From NCBI GenBank assembly GCA_003022905.1, contig PXSE01000059.1:1-14460 (forward strand): DNA of 14,460 bases, written 5' to 3'. The position numbers and the translations under genes were made by a program. Below the pieces are notes generated by a model that worked only from the letters and a program-made list of their open reading frames with translations, did not search any database and was not told where the DNA came from. Shown here one piece after another: positions 7,650 through 14,331 of this stretch. Within the stretch, counting starts at the first letter, position 1. Each line of letters starts with the position of its first letter. The DNA comes from Halobacteriales archaeon QS_9_68_42. Its GTDB lineage: Archaea > Halobacteriota > Halobacteria > Halobacteriales > Haloarculaceae.

Positions 7650-8087
7650 TCAATCGCTGCCGTCAGGCGCGACGCCGTTGTCGATGAACTGGGCCCGTAG
7701 CTCCTCGTCCGGGGAGAGACAGGTGTCGCGCTTCCCGAACCAGTCGTACCGGTTGTTCGCAATCCACCGATAGAGTCGGTCCCGGAGGGAACTCGGGACA
7801 AGAGCGGCGACGGCACCTACCGCCCACGGGAACCCGAGCAGCCACGCCAGCCGGACGACCGCGTCGGACTCCGTGTGGGCCGTCCCGTCATCGATGACAA
7901 CCATGCTCTCGTCGTAGTCCGCGGAGAGTCCACAGGAAATCAGCAGTTCGGCGGCCCGCTCGGACTGGAGCGTCCCGAACCGGAGCCTGTCGCGGCGGTC
8001 CATCCGAAGCAACCACGGCAGCGACCCGGCACAGAGGGTACACACCCCGTCGAACAGCACGACCGGTTCCTCGGATGCGTCGGTCAC
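7650..8087 (-). CDS. DCC-family (DUF393) thiol-disulfide oxidoreductase-like protein
   Basis: A 145-aa protein with the family's DxxCxxC signature: FDGVCTLCAG, with Asp13, Cys16 and Cys19 counted from the chosen start. The rest of the family pattern follows: a thioredoxin-like strand (LRFGTLQSERA), SMVVIDDG, SDAVVRLAWLLG, then the basic-aromatic block LRDRLYRWIANNRYDWFGKR and a third cysteine in DTCLSP. Members are presumed redox-active by the CxxC pair, but the in vivo substrate is generally unknown. I chose the GTG at 8087 (TDASEEPVVLFDG follows) because homology begins just after it; the frame is open to 8159, so a longer form is possible. It sits between rpl11 and rpl1, in the same direction as both, with no clear ribosome binding site. 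Confidence 0.85.
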   Translation of the reverse strand: MTDASEEPVVLFDGVCTLCAGSLPWLLRMDRRDRLRFGTLQSERAAELLISCGLSADYDESMVVIDDGTAHTESDAVVRLAWLLGFPWAVGAVAALVPSSLRDRLYRWIANNRYDWFGKRDTCLSPDEELRAQFIDNGVAPDGSD

Positions 8088-8453
8088 GTCCGGCCGTACG
8101 ATCCGGACCGGTGAGTAGCTAACGGAACCCCACGTGGTCGACGCCGATAGCACCCTCAAGAGCCGGACGGGGCAGGCCCCAGCGCAGGCCGCTCTTCGAC
8201 TCGCTGGCTACTGGACCGGCCCGTGGGCTTCGAGACGATGGTGGACGGTAGGCGCCGCGTCGGCTTCGGTCGCCGCCGCGGACGAGATGGACCCCTCCAG
8301 CTGTCAGACCCGAGCCGTCGCTTCGGCTCCGCCTCAGCAAACGCGTCAAAAAACTCACTCCGTTCGTCTTTTCGAGCCTTCGACTCGGCCTATGCCGCCG
8401 CTTCAGCCTCGTCAAAGACACCGGGCCGCTCGCGTCCCGAGCCTTCGCTTCGG
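8088..8453 (-). repeat. Gene-free spacer with degenerate tandem copies of the rpl11 3' end
   Basis: No convincing gene is present in these 366 bases. In the minus-strand direction the last codons of rpl11 recur downstream. The native block is 8483-8464 (GTCTTCGCTGAGGCGGAGCC). A second block, 8419-8400, reads in its own frame as VFDEAEAAA then a stop. A third, 8344-8325, reads AFAEAEP. Each is followed by a conserved tail, GAAGCGA-(A/C)-GGCTCGGG in blocks one and three, that forms a short stem (AGCC-N8-GGCT at 8455-8440; GAGCC-N8-GGCTC at 8329-8312). The remainder (8088-8300) shows nothing I can interpret. Confidence 0.6.
8348..8353 (-). terminator. Possible rpl11 terminator
   Basis: A run of six T on the minus strand (GTGAGTTTTTTGACG), about 100 nt after the rpl11 stop, between the second and third copies of the 3'-end repeat. 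T runs of this kind terminate archaeal transcripts. The distance from the gene makes the assignment tentative. Confidence 0.4.
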
Positions 8454-8945
8454 CTACGCCACGGGCTCCGCCTCAGCGAAGACCCCGTCGAACTCGCCGT
8501 TCTCCAGCCGCCGGTCGAACGTGCGGGCGTCCTCGCCCTCGACGGTGACGCCTAGCGAGACGCAGGTGCCGGCGACCTCCTTTGCGGCGTTGCGGATGTC
8601 GTAGCCCAGCAGGTCCGGGAGCTTCTGCTCGGCGACGGTCTTCAGCTGCTCGGCGGACATGTCGGCGACGAACTCCTCGTCGGGCTCGCCGGAGCCGGTC
8701 TCGAAGCCGAGTTCGTCCTTGATGAGCGCCGCGGTCGGCGGGACGCCGACGTCGATCTCGAAGGAGCCGTCGTCCTCGTACTCGACGGTGACGGGCACTT
8801 CGGTGCCGTCGAAGGCCTCCGTCTGGGAGTTGATCTCGCTGACGACCGCCTGTACGTCGACCGGCGTCGGACCGAGCTCGGGACCGAGCGGCGGCCCCGG
8901 GTCGGCCTGCCCGCCGGGGACGAGTACCTCGATGGTTCCAGCCAT
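8454..8945 (-). CDS. rpl11: Ribosomal protein L11
   Basis: A 163-aa L11. With L10 it binds the GTPase-associated centre of 23S rRNA at the base of the stalk. The N-terminal domain has the proline-rich switch PGGQADPGPPLGPELGP (11-27). The C-terminal rRNA-binding domain runs from about 80 to 150, with PPTAALIKDELG before it and YDIRNAAKEVAGTCVSLGVT near the end. The acidic tail FAEAEPVA follows, and its coding sequence is duplicated downstream. The ATG at 8945 lies about 28 nt after a TATA box, so the mRNA is probably leaderless, unlike rpl1. In many haloarchaea rpl11 directly precedes rpl1; here 943 bp intervene. Confidence 0.97.
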   Translation of the reverse strand: MAGTIEVLVPGGQADPGPPLGPELGPTPVDVQAVVSEINSQTEAFDGTEVPVTVEYEDDGSFEIDVGVPPTAALIKDELGFETGSGEPDEEFVADMSAEQLKTVAEQKLPDLLGYDIRNAAKEVAGTCVSLGVTVEGEDARTFDRRLENGEFDGVFAEAEPVA

Positions 8946-8968
8946 ACCGAAACGAACTGTCGCCGCGG

Positions 8969-8977
8969 CTTTAAGCG
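8969..8977 (-). promoter_or_regulatory. TATA box of rpl11
   Basis: The minus strand reads CGCTTAAAG at 8977-8969, centred about 28 nt before the rpl11 ATG. The predicted transcription start falls at or next to the start codon, implying a leaderless transcript. Confidence 0.65.
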
Positions 8978-9011
8978 TTGTCGATTCGGGTCGCCGTGGT
9001 AGCCGGCCCCA

Positions 9012-9212
9012 TCACGGCAGCGAGACGCCGTTCCTGGCCAGGTGCTCGCCGACCTTCTTGATGACGACCGGGCTTCCGATGATGCGGGCGGCGTCGCCCT
9101 CGTGGTGGACGGTGACGGCGAACTCCGACTCGACGTCGGTCGCCAGCCCCTCGAGGGTCGCCCGGGGGAGGACTATCTGCGTGCTGTCCCGGAAGGTCGA
9201 GGGGTCCGACAT
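9012..9212 (-). CDS. Small haloarchaeal protein (VNG_1110C-like)
   Basis: A 66-aa acidic soluble protein starting MSDPSTFRDSTQIVLPRATL. The core is QIVLPRATLEGL, then EFAVTVHHEGDAARIIGSPVV, then a helix ending LARNGVSLP. It has no cysteine, signal peptide or membrane segment. From memory it matches the small family named after VNG_1110C of Halobacterium, which sits next to rpl11 there too; I could not check this by search. Its function is unknown. The conserved position upstream of rpl11 suggests a link with translation, but that is only context. A TATA-like element (GATTAATGC, about 9245-9237) lies about 30 nt before the ATG, so it is probably leaderless. It ends 66 nt before rpl11. Confidence 0.8.
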   Translation of the reverse strand: MSDPSTFRDSTQIVLPRATLEGLATDVESEFAVTVHHEGDAARIIGSPVVIKKVGEHLARNGVSLP

Positions 9213-9276
9213 CGAGCGAACGGTAGTCGGATTCGTGCATTAATCTGTTGAAAAAGGCTCGTCGGCGCGTGAACGG

Positions 9277-9441
9277 TCAGGCATTGACCAGGAGGAGGCC
9301 GAACAGCGCCGCCGCGACAAGCAGCGCGCTCACCTGCCGGAGGCCGTAGCCGTAGACCGACGAGAGAATGAAGTGGAAGACGCCGACGAATGCCACGCCC
9401 GCACAGAGGAGGCTGTAGGCGAGCCGCTTTTTTCCCTCCAT
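9277..9441 (-). CDS. Small two-helix membrane protein
   Basis: A 54-aa frame from ATG 9441 to TGA 9279-9277. It has a short basic N-terminus (MEGKKR) and two hydrophobic segments (about residues 8-28 and 37-53) joined by SSVYGYGLRQ. The basic start suggests the N-terminus stays in the cytoplasm. Support that it is real: GC-rich third positions throughout, and an excellent TATA box (TTATTTTATCC, 9471-9461) about 25 nt upstream on the minus strand that no other gene would use. The function is unknown. It is divergent from the Drg-type GTPase across a 95-nt gap. Confidence 0.72.
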   Translation of the reverse strand: MEGKKRLAYSLLCAGVAFVGVFHFILSSVYGYGLRQVSALLVAAALFGLLLVNA

Positions 9442-9536
9442 ACCCCCAGGCTACCGGGCCGGATAAAATAACCCCGGCGTTTCCGGTCCGATGGTAACCG
9501 AACGGCTTTTTCGGGTTGGGGAACTGCACTCTCCCA
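9442..9536. promoter_or_regulatory. Divergent promoter region (membrane protein / GTPase)
   Basis: Two back-to-back archaeal promoters. On the minus strand TTATTTTATCC (9471-9461) serves the gene starting at 9441. On the plus strand a CTTTTTC element (9506-9512) lies about 28 nt before the GTPase ATG at 9537. Both spacings predict leaderless mRNAs. Confidence 0.6.
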
Positions 9537-10649
9537 ATGGGGCTCGAAGAGGAGATCGAGGCGCTCGAGCAGGAAATCGCCGAGACCCCGTACAACAAGT
9601 CGACCGAGAAGCACATCGGTCGGCTGAAGGCGAAGCTCTCCGAGAAGAAAGAGGAGCTCGAGCGCCGGCAGTCCTCCGGCAGCGGCGGTGGCGGCTACGC
9701 CGTCGAGAAGCACGGCGACGCCACCGTCGCGCTGGTCGGCTTCCCGTCGGTCGGCAAGTCGACGCTCCTCAACGCCCTCACCAACGCCGAAAGCGAGGTC
9801 GGCTCCTACGAGTTCACCACCCTGGACGTCAACCCCGGTATGCTCGAGTACAACGGTGCCAACATCCAGCTGCTCGACGTGCCGGGGCTCATCGAGGGCG
9901 CCGCCGAGAACCGCGGCGGCGGCCGGGCCGTCCTGTCGGTCGTCCGGACCGCCGACCTCGTGCTGTTCGTGCTGTCGGCGTTCGAGATCGACCAGTACGA
10001 GCGGCTCGACGAGGAACTGTACAAGAATAAGGTTCGGCTGGACACCGAGCCCGTCCAGGTCAACGTTCGCAAGAAGCACAAGGGCGGCATCAACCTCACC
10101 ACCTCCGACCGGGTGAGCCTCGACGACGAGACGATCATGGAAGTACTCCGACAGTACGACTACATCAACGCCGACGTGACCATCCGGAAGGACCTCACCA
10201 TCGACCAGCTGGTCGACGCCCTGCAGGACAATCGAGAGTACCTCCCCTCCGCGGTCGCCGTCAACAAGGTCGACCTCATCGAACCGGACTACCTCGAGAC
10301 CGTCGAAGAGAACCTCCATGCCCACGATATCGACCCCGAGGAGGCCGTGTTCATCAGCGCCGAGGCCGAGCGCGGCCTCGGCTCGCTAAAGGAGACCATC
10401 TGGGACGAACTCGGCCTCATGCGCGTCTACATGGACAAGCCGGGCCGCGGGGTCGACCGCGAGGAGCCACTGGTCCTCACCGAGGGCGCAACCGTGGAGA
10501 ACGCCCTCGAGAAGCTCGGCGGGAGCTTCGACCAGCGGTTCCGGTTCGCCCGCGTCACCGGCCCCTCGGCGAAACACGACGAACAGCAGGTCGGCCGCGA
10601 CCACGAACTCGAAGACGAGGACGTTCTCCGCATCGTCGCCCGGAAGTAA
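9537..10649 (+). CDS. drg: Drg-type GTP-binding protein (Obg-related, TGS domain)
   Basis: A 370-aa translational GTPase of the Drg subgroup of the Obg superfamily, full length for the family. Residues 1-45 form a charged helical region. The G domain has G1 GFPSVGKST (68-76), the G2 region around FTTLDVNPG (93-101), G3 DVPG (114-117), G4 NKVD (243-246) and G5 near ISAEAERG. An S5D2L-type insertion sits between G3 and G4, and a TGS domain occupies about 290-370 (PLVLTEGATVENALEKLGG, ending VLRIVARK). Eukaryotic Drg proteins bind ribosomes and help resolve stalled translation; a similar role is likely but not shown here. I start at ATG 9537, which a plus-strand TATA element supports, rather than at a TTG 21 nt upstream. 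Confidence 0.93.
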   Translation: MGLEEEIEALEQEIAETPYNKSTEKHIGRLKAKLSEKKEELERRQSSGSGGGGYAVEKHGDATVALVGFPSVGKSTLLNALTNAESEVGSYEFTTLDVNPGMLEYNGANIQLLDVPGLIEGAAENRGGGRAVLSVVRTADLVLFVLSAFEIDQYERLDEELYKNKVRLDTEPVQVNVRKKHKGGINLTTSDRVSLDDETIMEVLRQYDYINADVTIRKDLTIDQLVDALQDNREYLPSAVAVNKVDLIEPDYLETVEENLHAHDIDPEEAVFISAEAERGLGSLKETIWDELGLMRVYMDKPGRGVDREEPLVLTEGATVENALEKLGGSFDQRFRFARVTGPSAKHDEQQVGRDHELEDEDVLRIVARK

Positions 10650-10673
10650 GGCGGGTCACTCCCGACGGCGGTG

Positions 10674-11604
10674 TCACTCCCCGGCAGTTCCCGCTTGCCA
10701 GGCCGCCGTCACCTCGAGACGGCGCTCCGTCGTCTCGACGTCGCGCTCGTCGGCGGTGTGGCCGGCCGCCGGCGCTATCGCGTCGCTCGCGGGCCGCTCG
10801 CCCTCCCGATAGGTGGCAGCGAGCCGACTGGTCACCGCCGAGTCGTCGCTGCCGAGGGCGTAGATTTCGGCCGTCGTCGGACCGACGTCGCCGACCGTCT
10901 CGGGGACCTGGTAGGGCCGCTCGCCGGGGTCGTGCCTCGACGCGGCCCAGCGGGTCATCGACGGTCACCTCGGGCACCACGACGGCACTCTCGCCGGCGG
11001 CGAACGCCAGCGCCCCTACCTCCGGTTCGTCGGGCCCGGGGGTCGGCGTGTCGCGGTCGTCGTCGGCCCCGGCGGGCCGCTCGTAGAGGGTGAACTCCCC
11101 GCGGGTGTCGACCGCCTCGAAGTTGTTCGCTCGCCCGGCCAACTCGTCGGTGTCGTAGCTCCCGCGATAGACCGTGGCGGCGGCCACCCGGAGGACGGCC
11201 GTGGTTTCGCCGACGGCGGTCGAGTCCTCGGGCCCGGACCGCAGGTCCGTGTAGAAGGGGTAGGCGCCGTAGCGGTCCGTGACGCCGAACAGCAGCCTGA
11301 AGAACCCGCCGAACGGGACGGCAATTAGGCGGTCGCCGTCGTACGTCTCCGGGTTCGATAGTTCGTAGCCGCGGGACTCCCAGGCGGTGAACGCCTCCAG
11401 GTCCGCCCCGAGCGGCCCGTCGGACCAGTCCTCGTGGACGTACGTGACCGCGTCCGCCGAGCCGCCCAGTGGCGAAGCGGGGAGCCACCGTGCGTACGCT
11501 CGCGGCGGGTTGTCTGTCCCTTCGCCGGGGCTTCCGTCGGGACAGCCCGCGATTCCGACTGCCGGGAGGGTCACGGCGGTCGCGACGAACTGTCGCCTTC
11601 TCAT
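10674..11604 (-). pseudogene. Frameshifted Tat-lipoprotein gene, copy A
   Basis: A secreted lipoprotein gene broken by one +1 shift. The first part (ATG 11604 to about 10930, 225 codons) starts MRRRQFVATAV, a twin-arginine signal, with lipobox GIAGC (lipid-attachment Cys21). Then come the family motif RAYARWLPASP, PFGGFFRLLFGVTDRYGAY, a variable linker and LAFAAGESAVVVPEV. After the C4 run at 10929-10926 this frame turns arginine-rich. The +1 frame continues with GERPYQVPETVGD, AEIYALGSDDSAVTSRLAATY and ends at TGA 10676-10674. Removing one C would restore 309 aa. It is a paralog of the gene at 12163-13273; compared with that copy it seems to lack about 40 residues around the shift. A TATA-like CCTATTACC (11634-11626) predicts a leaderless mRNA. 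Function unknown. Genuine pseudogene or homopolymer error cannot be told from this sequence. Confidence 0.75.
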
Positions 11605-11707
11605 ACGTTTTTCCTCAGCGGAGACGGTAATAGGTCTTCCGTGGTCGCCACCCGTCCTCGCCGTTGAACCGCAGTACGCAAGTGCCGGCGGCACGTAGAC
11701 CCGCAGG

Positions 11708-12166
11708 ATGGACGACGGGTCATCCCCCGGGCGACGGCTCGCCGCGGTCGTGCTTCTCGGTCTCCTGCCGTGGACGGTCGTCGTCTTCGAGGGCGAGGCG
11801 AGTCTCGTGTTCGGGTTCGGCCTCGTGAACACGAACCCGCCGACGCTCGTGAACCTCTACGACTACCTCTTCGTCTACACCGGCCGCCTCCCCAGGCGGT
11901 TGCAGGCGTGGCCCGCCGGGGCCGTGCTGTACGCAGGCGCGCTTGCGAGCGCGGCTGGCGGTCTCCAGTCGTTCGAAGACCCACGTTTAACCGGCGGCCT
12001 GCTCGTCTTCGCTGGCCTCTCGCACGCTCACGTCGCTTACGGCCTCTATCGGGTGTACGGGATGAGTCCCGCGACGGTGCTGCCGGTCGGGGCGCTGGCG
12101 ACGTGGACAGTAGCGTGGTGGTTATACTGGCCGCTGGCCCGCGAGCGGGGTCTCGGGCCGCTCTAA
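11708..12166 (+). CDS. Haloarchaeal membrane protein (TIGR04206-like)
   Basis: A 152-aa integral membrane protein with about four hydrophobic segments: RLAAVVLLGLLPWTVVVFEG (10-29), AWPAGAVLYAGALASAAGG (about 67-85), GGLLVFAGLSHAHVAYGLY (about 96-114) and VLPVGALATWTVAWWLYWPL (about 124-143). The loop between the first two holds NTNPPTLVNLYDYLFVYTG. The pattern (LLPW near the start, LVN, DYLF, WPxGxxLYxxAL, WAWW-YWP at the end) matches, from memory, the haloarchaeal family TIGR04206, whose function is not established. It is divergent from lipoprotein copy A (103 nt apart) and convergent with copy B: its TAA (12164-12166) overlaps the TAG of copy B by 2 nt. Third positions are GC-rich, and the gene looks intact. 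Confidence 0.8.
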   Translation: MDDGSSPGRRLAAVVLLGLLPWTVVVFEGEASLVFGFGLVNTNPPTLVNLYDYLFVYTGRLPRRLQAWPAGAVLYAGALASAAGGLQSFEDPRLTGGLLVFAGLSHAHVAYGLYRVYGMSPATVLPVGALATWTVAWWLYWPLARERGLGPL

Positions 12167-13273
12167 AGTTCGACGCTCCAGGTGCCGGTAACCGAGACGC
12201 GGGTGTCGTCGACCTCGACCTCCTGTTCGTCAGCGGTGTTACCGACGTGGCGCTCGACCTCCTCGCGGTCGGGCGTTTCCTCCTCCGGATAGACCGCCGC
12301 CATCTCGCCGGTCAGTTCGGTCTCGGCGAGAGCCAGCGAGTACACCTCGCCGCGGGCGTCACCGAGTGATTCCGTCTCATCCAAGCCGCTGTCGAAGCCC
12401 GGGTCCTCGAACCCGTCGTCGGCGTCGGACTCGTCGTCGGAGTCCGACTCCCCACCGCTGTCACCCCAGAACCCGACGGCGAGATGGCCGTCCCCGGCCC
12501 TGCCAAGTGTCCACTCGGCGTCGTCGTTGCGGTCGGCGAACCGGTCCTCCTCGCCGGCCTCCACGTCGAGGGCTCTCTCGACGGAGGGCCGTGCGCTCTC
12601 CTCGTCGGCGGATGCCCCCGCGGGCCGCAAACGCCAGGCCGTCGGTGCTCATCAACGTGGAGTCGCCGGTCCCCTCGTAGATGCGGGTTCCCCGGTGTTC
12701 GCCGCTCCGCTCGAACCGCTCTGCGGCGTTGTCGATAGCCTCGAGGTCGAACGACCCTTCGAGGACGGTCGTCTCACCGGTGAACAGCATCGTCTCGACG
12801 GTACCGAGTTCCGAGTCGCTTTCGTCGGTCGGCGACCCCTCGCCGCCGGTCTCGTCACCAACGTTCGGTCCACCGCCGACGCCCAGAGATTCCGCGAGGA
12901 GTTCGCCGACGAACCCATAGAGGCCGAGCTGGAGGCCGAGCGCGAATCCGACGAACACCGCGCCGAAGGCGGGGACACCGACCAGGGCGTCGACGTTCTC
13001 CTCCCGGCCGGCATTCGGTGTCTCCCCGGACGGATCGTCCCCGGTCGGCAGATCCTCCCGAAAGTCCTGGAGGTCGCTCAACCGGGACACGTCGAAGTAC
13101 ACGTACAGCGTCTCCTCGCCGTCGGTCGAGCGGGCGGGCACCCATCTGGCGTACTCCGGTGGGTCCCTGGCATCCGCGTCGTCGCCGATCCCGAACCCGT
13201 CGGTACACCCGGCGGCCGCGGCGAGCGGCACCGCGGCAGCGGTCGTCAATAGGGTCCGTCTCCGGAGGGCCAT
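12163..13273 (-). pseudogene. Frameshifted Tat-lipoprotein gene, copy B
   Basis: Paralog of the gene at 10674-11604, also interrupted by one +1 shift. The first part (ATG 13273, about 219 codons) has a twin-arginine signal (MALRRRTLLTT), lipobox AAGC (Cys23), the shared motif EYARWVPARS, a Gly/Phe-rich hydrophobic block (VPAFGAVFVGFALGLQLGLY) and STDGLAFAARG. After the G5 run (12619-12615 on the minus strand) this frame becomes arginine-rich. The +1 frame continues ASADEESARPSVERALDVEA, WTLGRAGDGHLAVGFWGD, an Asp/Ser-rich stretch, and the shared end EVYSLALAETELTGEM, ending TWSVEL at TAG 12165-12163. Removing one G gives 369 aa. The TATA box CAATTTTTATGG (13305-13294) gives a probable leaderless mRNA. 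It would be an extracellular, membrane-anchored protein of unknown function. Error versus real mutation is unresolved. Confidence 0.78.
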
Positions 13274-13293
13274 ATCTCCGCGTCGACCAGAAT

Positions 13294-13305
13294 CCATAAA
13301 AATTG
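13294..13305 (-). promoter_or_regulatory. TATA box of lipoprotein copy B
   Basis: The minus strand reads CAATTTTTATGG about 27 nt before the ATG at 13273, an unmistakable AT-rich island in GC-rich surroundings. A promoter this well kept argues against long-standing decay of the gene. Confidence 0.6.
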
Positions 13306-13336
13306 TTTCCCTCCATCCCGGTACGCCGTTGCCAGC

Positions 13337-13343
13337 CTTTTCG
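13337..13343 (+). promoter_or_regulatory. TATA-like element of the glyoxalase gene
   Basis: CTTTTCG lies about 28 nt before the ATG at 13368, at the spacing seen for the Drg gene (CTTTTTC). It implies a leaderless mRNA and supports ATG 13368 over the upstream in-frame TTG at 13329. Confidence 0.45.
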
Positions 13344-13367
13344 TACCCGGCGTCCCACCGTCCGGAC

Positions 13368-14120
13368 ATGGACGCGACGCTGGACCACACGATGATGCGC
13401 GTGTACGATCTCGAGGAGTCGCTGGACTGGTACGGGACCCACCTCGATTACGAGGAGAAGGGCCGCTGGGAGGCCGACACGTTCACGAACGTGTTCCTCG
13501 GGCCGGCGGATGTCCACGAGGAGGGCGCACTTCTGGAGCTGACCTACAACCACGACGGCCGGGAGTACACGATGGGCGACGCGTGGGGTCACATCGCCGT
13601 CCGAGTCGAGGACGTTGAGGAGGCGTACTACGAGCTGATGGACGAGGGCGTCGAGGACTACCGACCGCCCGAGGAGAACCCGGGCTACGCGTTCGTGACG
13701 GACCCCGACGGCCACGAAATCGAGATCGTCGAGCGCGACCACGGCGCCCGGTGGTCGCTGGACCACACGATGGTCCGCGTCGAGGACGCCGACGAGGCAC
13801 TGGGCTTCTGGACCCGCAAGTTCGAGTACGAGCACACGGGCCGCTGGGAGGCCGACAGCTTCGCCAACTACTTCATCAAGCCCGAGGGCGCCGCCGAGGA
13901 GGCGATGGCCGTCGAGCTGACCTACAACTACGACGGCCGGAACTACGAGATGGGCGACGTGTGGGGCCACCTGGCGGTCCGGTGTTCGGACCTCCACGAC
14001 GCCTGGGAAACCCTGATGATGCGGGAGGCGACCGATTACCGAGACCCCGCATCCTGTGACGACCGGTACGCGTTCACCAGGGACCCCGACGGCCACGAGG
14101 TAGAGATAGTCACCGGGTAG
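13368..14120 (+). CDS. gloA: Two-domain glyoxalase I (VOC superfamily)
   Basis: A 250-aa cytoplasmic VOC-superfamily protein made of two tandem glyoxalase I-like domains (about 1-124 and 127-250) that share long identical stretches such as LDHTM, GRWEAD, ELTYN and DPDGHE. Bacterial GloA binds a divalent metal with His5, Glu56, His74 and Glu122. The equivalents are present in both halves here: His7, Glu57, His75, Glu119, and His133, Glu183, His201, Glu246. Both sites may therefore be active. Glyoxalase I isomerises the thiol hemiacetal of methylglyoxal. Haloarchaea use gamma-glutamylcysteine rather than glutathione, so the true co-substrate is probably that thiol (inference). I start at ATG 13368, where homology begins. 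No glyoxalase II gene is nearby, and the gene stands alone. Confidence 0.88.
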   Translation: MDATLDHTMMRVYDLEESLDWYGTHLDYEEKGRWEADTFTNVFLGPADVHEEGALLELTYNHDGREYTMGDAWGHIAVRVEDVEEAYYELMDEGVEDYRPPEENPGYAFVTDPDGHEIEIVERDHGARWSLDHTMVRVEDADEALGFWTRKFEYEHTGRWEADSFANYFIKPEGAAEEAMAVELTYNYDGRNYEMGDVWGHLAVRCSDLHDAWETLMMREATDYRDPASCDDRYAFTRDPDGHEVEIVTG

Positions 14121-14210
14121 AGAAGTCCGAGTAGTCGCGCGTGCGGGCGCGAGGAGAACCCAGTTGTCCCCGATTGCTTGTCACCTCTTGGCCTGATTGT
14201 TTGCCGCCTC

Positions 14211-14217
14211 TTTATAC
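14211..14217 (+). promoter_or_regulatory. TATA box, upstream of tandem pair
   Basis: TTTATAC in a GC-rich context, predicting a start near 14240. Between the box and that start lies a hairpin-forming inverted repeat (GTCGC-CCGTC-A-GACGG-GTGT-GCGAC, 14224-14248). No open reading frame follows within 100 nt, so the product would be a long leader or a small RNA. Confidence 0.5.
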
Positions 14218-14324
14218 GTGTTCGTCGCCCGTCAGACGGGTGTGCGACGCCGTACCAAAAGCCGTCTACCGGCCGTTTTCGGGGCCGTGAAACGTTGTCA
14301 CGCCTCGGGTGACCCCACAAAGCA

Positions 14325-14331
14325 TTTATAC
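14325..14331 (+). promoter_or_regulatory. TATA box, downstream of tandem pair
   Basis: A second identical TTTATAC, 114 bp after the first, predicting a start near 14354. From there about 100 nt of leader would precede the ATG at 14455. Within the leader a 25-codon frame (14365-14442) with atypical codons is possible but unsupported. Confidence 0.55.

Noticed and set aside
8119..8604. Open frames on both strands across the rpl11-DCC spacer
   Set aside because: Basic, serine- and arginine-rich translations with no haloarchaeal composition. The region is better explained by repeats of the rpl11 tail.
9330..10325. 331-codon minus-strand frame opposite the Drg GTPase
   Set aside because: Codon-aligned antisense of the GTPase (valine, leucine and aspartate from GAC, GAG and GTC reversal). 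The plus strand has all GTPase motifs.
10555..10925. Continuation of lipoprotein copy A in its original frame into the GTPase 3' end
   Set aside because: After the C run this frame is arginine-rich, whereas the +1 frame carries the C-terminal block shared with copy B.
12855..14096. 413-codon minus-strand frame opposite the glyoxalase
   Set aside because: Antisense shadow; the plus strand has two complete VOC domains with metal ligands.
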